This document shows positions 6,030 to 12,986 of a DNA stretch of 13,105 bases, piece by piece. The stretch comes from JBFELO01 sp041552055 (GTDB lineage: Bacteria > Acidobacteriota > Thermoanaerobaculia > Thermoanaerobaculales > Sulfomarinibacteraceae): positions 1 through 13,105 of the forward strand of contig JBFELO010000130.1 in NCBI GenBank assembly GCA_041552055.1, given 5' to 3'. The translations under genes and the position numbers were made by a program. Numbering within the stretch: position 1 is the first letter of the stretch; each line of letters starts with the position of its first letter. The notes beneath the pieces are model-generated. The model had not been told where the DNA came from. It worked only from the letters and a program-made list of their open reading frames with translations, and searched no databases.

Positions 6030-6927
6030 CCTTGAGGTTTCGCGGGAAGAGCTCGAGAAACTGGGTCAGGTCCCACTGCTCGAGCTTGTCCGCGGTTTCT
6101 TGTGGGAGCTGGTCGAGCGGATTTCCCTGCAAGAAAAGCAGGGTTTCCTCGGGGGAGAACTCCGCTCCCTCCTCGATCCACCCGGTGACGTCCTTGTTTT
6201 CGGGGCATACACGTTGGCAGTGGAGGCAGCCGACGATGCAGTTGTGCCAGCCGGGTTCGAGCCACGCGGGAAACCCGATGTCGATCGGCTGTTCGTTGTG
6301 GTACGTCGTGCACAGGTCGGCGCGGAGCAGAATCCGGTCCATCGGGATGGCACCGGTCGGACAGATGTTTCGACACGCGGAACAGTCCTGGCAGCGATCC
6401 ATCAACCTGGACTCGCGCCATCCGTCCTGCCGGCACGGGAGGTCAGAAAAAAAGACGGAGAATCGGACGAAGCTGCCCCATCCCGGCATGAAGGCAACGT
6501 TGTTCTTTCCGTACTCCGCGAGGCCGCTGCGCACCGCGAGCAGTTTCTTGGGCAGAGTCGCCCTTCTCACCTGATAGCCCTCCGGTTCGAGAATCTCCGT
6601 CAACATCGCCTCGACACGCTCATCTGATTTTCGACCGTGAAGATAGGTCGGGGGAACGACCAGGCGCTTGTGTCCGCCGTTCCAGGAAAAGCTGAACCGT
6701 ACCTGAGGATCGCGAGCGGCGACAATGATCAGCGAGCGAACGCCATGCAGGTCTTCGGGCGGTTCGAAGTCGATCTGTGTGTCCAGGTACGCGGAGAACG
6801 CCGCGTCGAAATCCCCCGTCCTCTGTCTGTCCTTGATCTCGTTCTGCACGTCGTGCAGGCGTTCGATCGACACGACTCGCCCTTTCCAACCTCGTTGCTC
6901 CAACTGGTCGCTGAGAGTTGTATTCAT
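6007..6927 (-). CDS. QueG-like double 4Fe-4S cluster protein (epoxyqueuosine reductase paralogue)
   Basis: A 306-residue protein with the N-terminal half of the QueG/DUF1730 type and two 4Fe-4S clusters. CQDCSACRNIC gives C179, C182, C185 and C189; C206 (CTTYHNEQP, matching the CISYxTIE segment of QueG), C230, C234, C237 and C241 (GCLHCQRVCPEN) supply the second. QueG uses cobalamin to make queuosine in tRNA, but the conserved QueG segment around its catalytic Asp (as I recall, D-S/T-A-P-x-L-E before A-x-R-A-G-L) reads RRATLPKKLLAVRSGL here (121-136), with no acidic residue. The C-terminal HEAT-type part of full-length QueG is also absent. A different redox function is therefore likely. ATG at 6927 has GGGGG about five bases upstream. 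Its strong promoter and the divergent CGNR regulator suggest an inducible gene. Confidence 0.85.
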   Translation of the reverse strand: MNTTLSDQLEQRGWKGRVVSIERLHDVQNEIKDRQRTGDFDAAFSAYLDTQIDFEPPEDLHGVRSLIIVAARDPQVRFSFSWNGGHKRLVVPPTYLHGRKSDERVEAMLTEILEPEGYQVRRATLPKKLLAVRSGLAEYGKNNVAFMPGWGSFVRFSVFFSDLPCRQDGWRESRLMDRCQDCSACRNICPTGAIPMDRILLRADLCTTYHNEQPIDIGFPAWLEPGWHNCIVGCLHCQRVCPENKDVTGWIEEGAEFSPEETLLFLQGNPLDQLPQETADKLEQWDLTQFLELFPRNLKVLLDPVA

Positions 6928-6963
6928 TGGACCCCCGTTATGTCGATGCCGTCACCAGCAAAC

Positions 6964-6992
6964 AATATATGTTAGTTATCATCACTTGTCAA
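6964..6992 (-). promoter_or_regulatory. Near-consensus sigma-70-type promoter of the QueG-like gene
   Basis: On the minus strand, TTGACA (complement of 6987-6992) is a perfect -35 hexamer and TATATT (complement of 6964-6969) matches five of six -10 bases, with a 17-base spacer. Transcription would start near 6957, leaving a leader of about 30 bases. It is the best promoter in the window and lies in an AT-rich island that contrasts with the surrounding DNA. Confidence 0.75.
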
Positions 6993-6998
6993 TATTGA
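6989..6998. promoter_or_regulatory. Perfect 10-bp palindrome over the -35 box, candidate operator
   Basis: TCAATATTGA is a perfect palindrome overlapping four bases of the minus-strand -35 box. A protein bound here would block RNA polymerase at the QueG-like promoter. The divergent CGNR regulator is the obvious candidate, though nothing in the sequence proves it. Confidence 0.45.
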
Positions 6999-7000
6999 TT

Positions 7001-7042
7001 GATGGTTACTTTCATTGAAAAAGAGAGATGTGAATAACCATC
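7001..7042. promoter_or_regulatory. Inverted repeat GATGGTTA/TAACCATC between divergent promoters
   Basis: GATGGTTA (7001-7008) and TAACCATC (7035-7042) are perfect inverted copies 26 bases apart. A related imperfect half-site, GTTATCATC, occurs at 6972-6980. The right arm lies just upstream of the CGNR gene's -10 box and the left arm just upstream of the QueG-like -35 box, so a protein bridging both could control both genes. Confidence 0.45.
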
Positions 7043-7050
7043 GAATCGAG

Positions 7051-7056
7051 TACAAT
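7051..7056 (+). promoter_or_regulatory. -10 box TACAAT for a leaderless CGNR transcript
   Basis: TACAAT matches five of six -10 consensus bases and lies seven bases before the ATG at 7064, which is where transcription would start. No Shine-Dalgarno precedes either possible ATG. The -35 region is weak (for example ATGTGA at 7028-7033, 17-base spacer). This is the usual geometry of actinobacterial leaderless promoters. Confidence 0.55.
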
Positions 7057-7063
7057 GGCCAAG

Positions 7064-7636
7064 ATGTCGCCTCGAACCAGCCCCGAGCCCGGGCAGAGAG
7101 AGCCTGCGCCAGGCGAGCTCGGCCTCGTGCAGGCGTTCGTGAACACCGCCGATATCGAGTCCGACCTGGACGAGTTCAGCGACGCTGACTCGCTTAGGGG
7201 ATGGCTCCTGGATCACGATCTGATCGAGCCGAGGTTGCCGGTGAGCGATGCCGATCTGCGACTCGTCATCCAGGCCCGTGAGGCTCTGCGTGCCCTGGCA
7301 ATGGCGAATCACCACGGGGAATCGGATGCGGCGGCGGTGCAGGTCCTGAACCGCGTGGCCGACAGTGCGCGGGTCGTCGTGCGTTTTCGAGAGGGTGGTG
7401 GAGCCCGCTTGGAGCCACAACTTTCCGGTGTGGACGGGGCGCTCGGCCGAATCCTGGGCATCGTCTGCACGTCGATGGTCGAGGGAACGTGGCAACGTCT
7501 CAAGGCCTGTCGTCGCGAGTCCTGCCGCTGGCTCTACTACGATCGCTCGAAGAACCGCTCGTCGAGCTGGTGTGCGATGGCCGTGTGCGGGAATCGAGAG
7601 AAGGCAAAGGCGTACCGCCGCCGGCACTCGGGGTGA
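7064..7636 (+). CDS. CGNR zinc-finger (ABATE-domain) transcriptional regulator
   Basis: A 190-residue protein of the CGNR family, putative stress-responsive DNA-binding regulators common in actinobacteria. The N-terminal domain (about 18-135) is the ABATE-like region. The C-terminal finger starts near 146, with C149 and C154 in the first pair and C170 and C175 in the second, and the signature VCGNREKAKAYRRR. Four zinc ligands and the basic tail are intact. An upstream ATG at 7055 would add three residues, but it overlaps the TACAAT -10 box and has no Shine-Dalgarno, so the ATG at 7064 is preferred as a leaderless start. The gene is divergent from the QueG-like iron-sulfur gene across shared palindromes and is the likely local regulator of both. 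The effector is unknown. Confidence 0.88.
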   Translation: MSPRTSPEPGQREPAPGELGLVQAFVNTADIESDLDEFSDADSLRGWLLDHDLIEPRLPVSDADLRLVIQAREALRALAMANHHGESDAAAVQVLNRVADSARVVVRFREGGGARLEPQLSGVDGALGRILGIVCTSMVEGTWQRLKACRRESCRWLYYDRSKNRSSSWCAMAVCGNREKAKAYRRRHSG

Positions 7637-7747
7637 GGCCGGTGTGCCGATAGTCGAATGACGTGGGTGACGTTGAACAGCGCGAGAGAGTCTCGTTGAC
7701 GCTCTACCGGAGCGCACCTTCCGCGTTCGGGCCTCAGTGACCGCCGA

Positions 7748-8824
7748 TCACCCGCTGAAGAGGAATTCGATCACGTCGCCGTCCCGGACCTGGTACTCCT
7801 TGCCCACGGTCTTTGAGTGGCCGCGGTTCCTGATCTCATGGAGATCGCCGGCCTCGATCAGCTCCTCGGCGGAGACCACCTGGGCGCGGATGAAACCCTG
7901 TTCCATGTCGGAGTGCACCTTGCCGGCGGCGGTCGGCGCCGGAGTGCCGTTCGGGATCTCCCAAGCCTGGAGCTTGTTCTTGACGACCGTGTAGAACGAG
8001 ATCAACCCCAGGAGCTCGAACGCCGCCCGAGCGAGCTGGTCGAGGCCGGTCTCGGTCAGCTCTAGCTCGGTCATGAACTCTGCCCGTTCATCGGCGTCGA
8101 GTTGGTACAGCTCGAGCTCGAGCTCGGCGTCGATCACGACGATTCTCGCCCCCGGATCTCTCCGTGTCAGCTCGTCGCAGGCCGCGGCCTCGATGTCCGA
8201 GGACACGTTGGCGACGTAGAGCACCGGCTTGCCGGTGATCAGACCGGCGGTCTTGAGCTCGTGTCGAGTCGTTTGGTCGAGATCCAGGCCGCGCAGAAAG
8301 TCCCCTCGCTCGAGACTCTCCTTCCACCCGAGCATCCGGTCGCGCTCGAACGCGTGCTCCCGGGGATGGGTCTGCCAGTCCTTGGCTCGTTTGGCGATGG
8401 CTCGATCGAGCACCTCGAGGTCGGCGAGCACCAGCTCGGTGTCGATGACGCCGATGTCCCGGAGGGGATCGACGTTGGCGAAGACGTGGGCGACGTCGCC
8501 CATTCTGAAGCAGCGCACCACGTGGGCGATGGCGTCCACCTGGCGGATTTCGCCGAGAAACTGGTTGCCGAGCCCCTCGCCCTTGCTGGCGCCCTGCACG
8601 AGTCCGGCGATGTCGATGAATCGGACCGTGCACGGGGTGGTCTTCTCGGGCTGCAGCACCCGTTCCAGCTCCGACAATCGTGGGTCCGGCACCGGTACCA
8701 CGCCGATGTTGCTGCCGATGGTCGTGAACGGGTAGTTGGAGACCTCGGCATGGCCCGCGGTGAGCGCGTTGAACAGGGTCGACTTGCCCACGTTGGGAAG
8801 CCCGACGATGCCGACGGAGAGCAC
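7748..8824 (-). CDS. ychF: Redox-regulated P-loop ATPase YchF (OLA1 family)
   Basis: A 358-residue member of the YchF/OLA1 family of the Obg-related GTPase group, which prefers ATP and associates with ribosomes; E. coli YchF is 363 residues. The P-loop is GLPNVGKST (8-16), YPFTTI (31-36) is the switch I region, and DIAGLVQGASKGEGLGNQFL (about 71-90) is the characteristic G3 segment. ANVSSD takes the place of the usual N-K-x-D specificity motif, consistent with ATP preference. The C-terminal TGS domain, with HSDMEQGFIRAQV and a final DGDVIEFLFS, is complete. The start is GTG at 8824. AGGAG lies twelve bases upstream, which is long, and a TACAAT -10 box six bases upstream suggests a leaderless transcript. 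Confidence 0.97.
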   Translation of the reverse strand: MLSVGIVGLPNVGKSTLFNALTAGHAEVSNYPFTTIGSNIGVVPVPDPRLSELERVLQPEKTTPCTVRFIDIAGLVQGASKGEGLGNQFLGEIRQVDAIAHVVRCFRMGDVAHVFANVDPLRDIGVIDTELVLADLEVLDRAIAKRAKDWQTHPREHAFERDRMLGWKESLERGDFLRGLDLDQTTRHELKTAGLITGKPVLYVANVSSDIEAAACDELTRRDPGARIVVIDAELELELYQLDADERAEFMTELELTETGLDQLARAAFELLGLISFYTVVKNKLQAWEIPNGTPAPTAAGKVHSDMEQGFIRAQVVSAEELIEAGDLHEIRNRGHSKTVGKEYQVRDGDVIEFLFSG

Positions 8825-8830
8825 GATCTG

Positions 8831-8860
8831 ATTGTACTCCTGCGGCGGCCAGTCTGTGAT
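8831..8860 (-). promoter_or_regulatory. Candidate leaderless promoter of ychF
   Basis: On the minus strand ATCACA (complement of 8855-8860) and TACAAT (complement of 8831-8836) are 18 bases apart. The -10 box ends six bases before the GTG at 8824, so the transcript would begin at or next to the start codon. The same GAGTACAAT string precedes the CGNR gene. Confidence 0.45.
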
Positions 8861-8890
8861 GTACGGGCTAGAACGGGATCTCGTCGTCGA

Positions 8891-8997
8891 GTGACTTCAC
8901 CCGATCCGGCTGTTATGCTCGATTCATCCACCGCGACCGATCCCCGGGTCGTGGTTCGTTCGGTCGTGTGATTGCGTCACGGCGGTCGCTGACCGCC
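8891..8997 (+). promoter_or_regulatory. Promoter-like elements, inverted repeat and leader hairpin upstream of the beta-propeller gene
   Basis: GTGACT (8891-8896) and TATGCT (8914-8919), 17 bases apart, are a possible promoter. CGACCGA (8934-8940) and TCGGTCG (8960-8966) form a perfect seven-base inverted repeat downstream. GGCGGTC (8981-8987) and GACCGCC (8991-8997) form a tight hairpin with a three-base loop only about ten bases before the Shine-Dalgarno at 9007-9014, where it could affect translation. All are sequence patterns only. Confidence 0.35.
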
Positions 8998-9019
8998 CGT
9001 CACTCGGGAGGAAATCTCG

Positions 9020-10132
9020 ATGGTGCGACGGCTCGTGTTGGTGTCGATGCTGCTGGCGGCACTCGCCGCGGCATACCTCACCATGTGGCCCGTTCCGGCC
9101 GCACCGGTGGCGTGGGATCCGCCCCCTGCGCCCAGCCTCACCGGACCTTATGCGCTCAACCACGACCTGGTCGTCTCGAGCCGATTGCTGGAGGGTTTCG
9201 GGACCGGACCCGAGGACGTGGCCTTCGATCCCGACGGCAACCTGTACACCGGTTTCCACGAGGGAACCATCGCCAGGTTGCGGTTGGCGGACGGTGAGGC
9301 GACGGTGTTCGCCAACACCGGCGGTCGTCCACTCGGTATGACCTTCGACGATCGAGGGCGACTGATCGTCGCCGATGCGTTTCGTGGTCTGCTCGCGGTG
9401 CGTCCCGACGGCACCAGCTCCATTCTCGCCACGGGCGCCGATGGGCTGTTGTTTGGATTTGCGGATGACCTCGACATCGCCCCCGACGGGACGATCTACA
9501 TGTCCGACGCCTCGACCAAGTTCGGCTACGGCGCGGACGTGCTCGACTTGATGGAGCACGGTGGACGGGGGCGACTTGTCGCCTACGACCCCGGGACCGG
9601 CTCGACCGAGGTCGTGCTGGATGGACTCCAGTTCGCCAACGGGGTGACCGTGGCCCCTGACGGGTCGTTTGTGCTGGTGGCGGAAACCGGCGCCTACCGC
9701 ATTCGCCGTCTCTGGCTGGATGGGCCGGCGGCGGGGACCAGCGACGTGTTCATCGACAATCTCCCGGGCTTCCCCGACAACATCAACTTCACCGATCGGA
9801 ACACGGTGTGGGTGGCGCTGCCGTCGCCTCGGCTCGCCTCGGTGGACGCTTTGGCGCCACGACCGTTCCTGCGCTCAGTGGTTCTTCGTCTGCCCGCCAC
9901 CCTCCAGCCGGCACCGATCAGGCACGGCTTCGTGGTGGAGTTGGATCGTGACGGCAACCCCCTGCGCAGCCTCCAGGACCCCTCGGGAGAGGTCGCCCTG
10001 GTGACCAGCGTTACGGAGCGTGATCACCGGCTGTTCCTCGGCAGCCACAAAGAGCCCTCGCTCGTGGTGGTGGAAGACGCGGTTGCGGCGGCAGGCGAGG
10101 AAACGACGCTCGATGAATCCCGTGCCCGCTGA
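9020..10132 (+). CDS. Membrane-anchored beta-propeller, SMP-30/strictosidine-synthase-like (APMAP-like)
   Basis: A 370-residue protein with an N-terminal hydrophobic anchor or signal (about 5-22) and a six-bladed propeller outside the membrane. Blade repeats are visible as GPEDVAFDPDGNLYTG (63-78), GRPLGMTFDDRGRLIVAD (102-119), DDLDIAPDGTIYMSDAS (149-165) and FANGVTVAPDGSFVLVAET (205-223). The run from about 222 to 255, including LPGFPDNI, is typical of the plant strictosidine-synthase-like and animal APMAP group. Members are esterase- or lactonase-like; true strictosidine synthase activity is not implied. No lipobox is evident, so the N-terminus is either a cleaved signal or an anchor. ATG at 9020 has GGGAGGAA six to seven bases upstream. 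Its 3' end overlaps coaE by 20 bases. Confidence 0.88.
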   Translation: MVRRLVLVSMLLAALAAAYLTMWPVPAAPVAWDPPPAPSLTGPYALNHDLVVSSRLLEGFGTGPEDVAFDPDGNLYTGFHEGTIARLRLADGEATVFANTGGRPLGMTFDDRGRLIVADAFRGLLAVRPDGTSSILATGADGLLFGFADDLDIAPDGTIYMSDASTKFGYGADVLDLMEHGGRGRLVAYDPGTGSTEVVLDGLQFANGVTVAPDGSFVLVAETGAYRIRRLWLDGPAAGTSDVFIDNLPGFPDNINFTDRNTVWVALPSPRLASVDALAPRPFLRSVVLRLPATLQPAPIRHGFVVELDRDGNPLRSLQDPSGEVALVTSVTERDHRLFLGSHKEPSLVVVEDAVAAAGEETTLDESRAR

Positions 10133-10787
10133 ACCTCGCCCTCTGCTGGTGGGGCTGACCGGCGGCATCGCCTCGGGAAAATCGGTGGTCGCCGACATGC
10201 TCGAACAACTTGGAGCACGGGTGATCGACTTCGACGTCCTCGCCCGCCGCGTGGTGGAACCGGGAGAGCCGGCGTGGTACGACATCGTCGATCATTTCGG
10301 TCCTGGGGTACTCGACAAGGACCAGGCGATCGACCGCCGACGTCTCGGCAGGATCGTATTCGCCGACGACTCCGAACGGGCGGTCCTCGAGCGCCTGACC
10401 CATCCGAGAATTCGGCAGGAGTTCGTGCGCGAGGTTCGCGCGATCAACGCACGCGAGCCCGACCGGATCGTCGTAGCCGTCGTTCCGCTGCTCGTCGAGG
10501 GCGGTCTGGAATCGCGTTTCGATCACGTAGTCGTCGTCTTCGCGACGGAGGAACAACAGATCGAGCGACTGATGCGGCGCGACGTGTTCTCGCGCGACGC
10601 CGCAGGGGCACGGCTCGCGGCACAGCTGCCGATTCAAGAGAAGCTCTCGTCGGCCGACACGATGATCGACAACTCGGGGTCGCTGGAACACACGCGGCAC
10701 CAGGTCGAGGAGCTGTGGGCTCGGTTGACTGTGCTCCAGGACACGACAGACGAGGGCAAGACCCGGCTCGGCGTGACGCCACCATGA
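10113..10787 (+). CDS. coaE: Dephospho-CoA kinase
   Basis: A 224-residue enzyme that phosphorylates dephospho-CoA at the 3'-hydroxyl of ribose, the last step of coenzyme A synthesis in the cytosol. The P-loop is GGIASGKS (17-24), followed by DFDVLARRVV (39-48), a variant of the usual D-A-D segment. Further signatures are PLLVEGGLESRFDHVVVV in the middle and AAQLPIQEKLSSAD then IDNSGSLEHTRHQVEELW near the end. Length is normal for bacterial CoaE. The ATG at 10113 lies inside the last codons of the beta-propeller gene, with GAGG about twelve bases upstream; GTG at 10122 is an alternative. The stop overlaps the PHP gene start as ATGA. Confidence 0.96.
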   Translation: MNPVPAEPRPLLVGLTGGIASGKSVVADMLEQLGARVIDFDVLARRVVEPGEPAWYDIVDHFGPGVLDKDQAIDRRRLGRIVFADDSERAVLERLTHPRIRQEFVREVRAINAREPDRIVVAVVPLLVEGGLESRFDHVVVVFATEEQQIERLMRRDVFSRDAAGARLAAQLPIQEKLSSADTMIDNSGSLEHTRHQVEELWARLTVLQDTTDEGKTRLGVTPP

Positions 10788-11446
10788 GGGTCGATCTCCA
10801 CGTCCACACGACCCCCAAATCGTCGTGCAGCGTGATGCGGCCGGAGGAGGCCGTCAGCGAGGCGGCACGTCTCGGTCTCGACGCCGTCTGCCTGACGGAA
10901 CACCACAGGTCGTGGCGGCGCGACGAGCTCGCGCGCCTCGAGGACGTGGCGAAGCTCCGGGTGTTCGGCGGCACCGAGATCACGACCGCTGACGGTGACG
11001 TACTGGTGTTCGGGCTCACGGTCGACGTGCCGTACCTGATCCCGATCGCGGACCTCCGCCGGCAGGTCGTCGCCGAGGGTGGGATTCTGATCGCGGCCCA
11101 CCCGTACCGTGGCGTGTGGATTCACCGACGGGACTCGGCATCGGTGGTCGGAGATATGGAGGCCGCTCCCTCGGTGTTCGAGTACGTGGACGCGGTCGAG
11201 GTGTGTAACGGCTGTTCGAGCGAACCCGAAAACGCTGCGGCGGCGCGAGCGGCCGAGCATCTCGGTCTTCCAGGCGTGGCCGGCAGCGACGCCCACCGGA
11301 TCGAGGAGGTCGGGCGCTGTGTCACGTTGCTGGAGCGCAAGGTCGGTGACGTCTTCGAGCTGATAGATACCCTGCGAAGCGGCTCGTGCTCGGTCGATCG
11401 GCTACGCCGGATCGATTACGGCGGCCCGTCGAATCACGACTCCTGA
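10784..11446 (+). CDS. PHP-domain metal-dependent phosphoesterase
   Basis: A 220-residue stand-alone PHP domain of the type seen in YciV/TrpH-like phosphoesterases and in polymerase-associated PHP domains. Metal ligands are in place: DLHVHT (H6, H8), TEHH (E39, H40), GTEIT (E65), AAHPYR (H106) and GSDAHR (D169, H171). The substrate may be a nucleotide or a small phosphoester; it cannot be read from the sequence. The family includes nucleoside 3',5'-bisphosphate phosphatases, and their substrate (PAP) is related in structure to coenzyme A, which is suggestive next to coaE but unproven. ATG at 10784 overlaps the coaE stop (ATGA), so the two are translationally coupled. Confidence 0.9.
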   Translation: MRVDLHVHTTPKSSCSVMRPEEAVSEAARLGLDAVCLTEHHRSWRRDELARLEDVAKLRVFGGTEITTADGDVLVFGLTVDVPYLIPIADLRRQVVAEGGILIAAHPYRGVWIHRRDSASVVGDMEAAPSVFEYVDAVEVCNGCSSEPENAAAARAAEHLGLPGVAGSDAHRIEEVGRCVTLLERKVGDVFELIDTLRSGSCSVDRLRRIDYGGPSNHDS

Positions 11447-11461
11447 TATCCGGAGGCGCCG

Positions 11462-12694
11462 ATGTCGTTCCAAACCCGCTCCGACCTGCTCTCGCAGCCG
11501 CTCTCCCTCCCGTGTGGCGGCGAGCTGCCCAACCGGATCGCGAAGTCGGCGATGAGCGAGCAGCTCTCGGACGAGTACAACAGTCCGACGGCAGAACACG
11601 GACGTCTCTACCGCCGGTGGGCCGAGGGCGGCACCGGGCTGTCGCTGACCGGGAACGTGATGGTCGATCGCCGATCGCGGGAGGGCCTGCGCAACGTAGT
11701 CGTCGAGGACGACGGGGACCTGATGTGGTTGCGGAGGTGGGCGTCGGAAGGGCAGGTCGACGGCTGCCGCCTGTGGATGCAGATCAGCCACCCGGGCCGG
11801 CAGACCGCACCCGGGGTGGCGCAGGAGATGGTCGCACCGTCGCCGGTCCGGCTCAAGAAGATGGGGCCGCTCTTCACCACGCCCCGGGAGCTGCAGCACG
11901 ACGAGATCGAACGTCTGATCGACCGATTCGCCACGACGGCGGCGATCGCCAGGGCGGCCGGGTTCTCGGGCGTGCAGGTGCACGGGGCCCACGGCTACCT
12001 GTGTGCGCAGTTCCTGTCGCCGATCACCAACCGCCGCACCGACCGGTGGGGCGGGAACCTCGACAACAGGATGCGTTTTCTGCTCGAGGTGGCGCGGGCG
12101 GTGCGTGACTCGGTGGGCGACGACTTTCCGGTGTCGGTCAAGCTCAACACCAACGACTTCCAGCGCGGCGGCTCGACGGTGCGGGACGCGGTGCTGGTGG
12201 CGCAGGCGCTCGAGGCCGAGCGACTCGACCTGCTCGAGCTGTCGGGCGGCACCTACGAAAGCCCGACCATGATGCTCGGGCCCGATCGTGCGGCCGAGCT
12301 CCGGCGGCGCGAGGCGTACTTCCTCGAGGAGGCGGCCGAGATCCGCTCCGCCACCAGCCTGCCGCTGATGCTCACCGGGGGCCTGCGCACAGCGGCGGCC
12401 ATGGCGTCGATCGTGGCCGACGGGACGGTGGACGTGGTCGGGCTGGCGCGACCCCTGGCACTGGATCCCGACCTGCCGAAACGGATCCTGTCCGGTGAAT
12501 CGGACGGCGTACGGCTGCCCAGGGTCACGCTGCACAACAGGACGCTCGACAGCATGATCAACCTGTTCTGGTACGTGGAGCAGCTGCACCTTATCGCCGC
12601 GGGCGGTGATCCAAACACGAGCCTCTCCCGCGTGGGAGCGCTGATGCGTGGCCTGGCCGGGCCACTCCGCGCCCGCTTCGGCCGTCGCAGCTGA
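11462..12694 (+). CDS. Old-yellow-enzyme family NADH:flavin oxidoreductase
   Basis: A 410-residue FMN-dependent TIM-barrel ene-reductase-like enzyme. MQISHPGRQ (106-114) and HGAHGYLCAQFLSP (174-187), followed by NRRTDRWGGNLDNR (190-203), are hallmarks of the family; H174 and H177 are the substrate-anion-binding pair and Y179 the usual proton donor. The later TGGLRTAAAM and the VGLARPLALDPDLP phosphate-binding region complete the barrel. The iron-sulfur and second-flavin domains of 2,4-dienoyl-CoA reductase are absent. Instead there is a C-terminal extension of about 50 residues after the barrel, ending in a basic tail. ATG at 11462 has GGAGG five bases upstream. It lies 15 bases after the PHP gene, so it is probably co-transcribed. 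The substrate is unknown. Confidence 0.93.
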   Translation: MSFQTRSDLLSQPLSLPCGGELPNRIAKSAMSEQLSDEYNSPTAEHGRLYRRWAEGGTGLSLTGNVMVDRRSREGLRNVVVEDDGDLMWLRRWASEGQVDGCRLWMQISHPGRQTAPGVAQEMVAPSPVRLKKMGPLFTTPRELQHDEIERLIDRFATTAAIARAAGFSGVQVHGAHGYLCAQFLSPITNRRTDRWGGNLDNRMRFLLEVARAVRDSVGDDFPVSVKLNTNDFQRGGSTVRDAVLVAQALEAERLDLLELSGGTYESPTMMLGPDRAAELRRREAYFLEEAAEIRSATSLPLMLTGGLRTAAAMASIVADGTVDVVGLARPLALDPDLPKRILSGESDGVRLPRVTLHNRTLDSMINLFWYVEQLHLIAAGGDPNTSLSRVGALMRGLAGPLRARFGRRS

Positions 12695-12735
12695 GCCGGA
12701 CCCATTCGCGTCACTAGGTGGCGACCGGTCTCCTC

Positions 12736-12821
12736 GATCGGTGCCAGGTATGCGCTTCATGCGGATCTGTTTCATCGATCAATTTGGACAAAGCGCAAGA
12801 TGCGCATATCTGGCACCGATC
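12736..12821. repeat. Large imperfect palindrome 1 (20-bp arms, 46-base loop)
   Basis: GATCGGTGCCAGGTATGCGC (12736-12755) is the inverted complement of 12802-12821 with one mismatch in twenty. The loop holds a secondary option: TGCGCTT (12751-12757) can pair with AAGCGCA (12791-12797). No T-tract follows, and the arms are too long and too well matched for a routine terminator. It lies just after the old-yellow-enzyme stop in a convergent gap and looks like a palindromic repeat unit or non-autonomous element. Confidence 0.75.
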
Positions 12822-12841
12822 CGATCAGGGAGCGATCTGCG

Positions 12842-12924
12842 GGGTGCCGTCTTTCACAATGTTGGGAGCACCGTCACCGGGTGGAGTGGTTCGTCGGGTC
12901 CCAACATTGTGACAGGGGGCACCC
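12842..12924. repeat. Large imperfect palindrome 2 (26-bp arms, 31-base loop)
   Basis: The arms are 12842-12867 and 12899-12924. Fourteen bases next to the loop match perfectly (TCACAATGTTGGGA on the left), as do seven outer bases (GGGTGCC); three of the five bases between mismatch. It begins only 20 bases after palindrome 1. Both palindromes carry GGTGCC on the left arm and GGCACC on the right. It is either a second copy of a related palindromic family or a convergent-gene terminator of unusual size. Confidence 0.75.
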
Positions 12925-12986
12925 GCGGGGAGCGCCTTTGGGAGAGGGCGCGTCGAAGCGGCGGTGGCGTCTCCGATCGCGCGTGT

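Noticed and set aside
5311..6627. A 438-codon plus-strand frame spanning the oxidoreductase and the QueG-like gene
   Set aside because: It crosses two convergent genes with clear motifs in other frames; its translation is low-complexity and unlike any family.
11402..12775. A 457-codon minus-strand frame opposite the old-yellow-enzyme gene
   Set aside because: It is antisense to a gene with all family signatures and reads as His, Arg and Pro-rich shadow sequence.
12718..12912. A 64-codon plus-strand frame starting with GTG, with two C-x-x-C-like cysteine pairs
   Set aside because: It is encoded by the palindrome arms and loops, has no Shine-Dalgarno, and its composition follows the repeat rather than a protein family.
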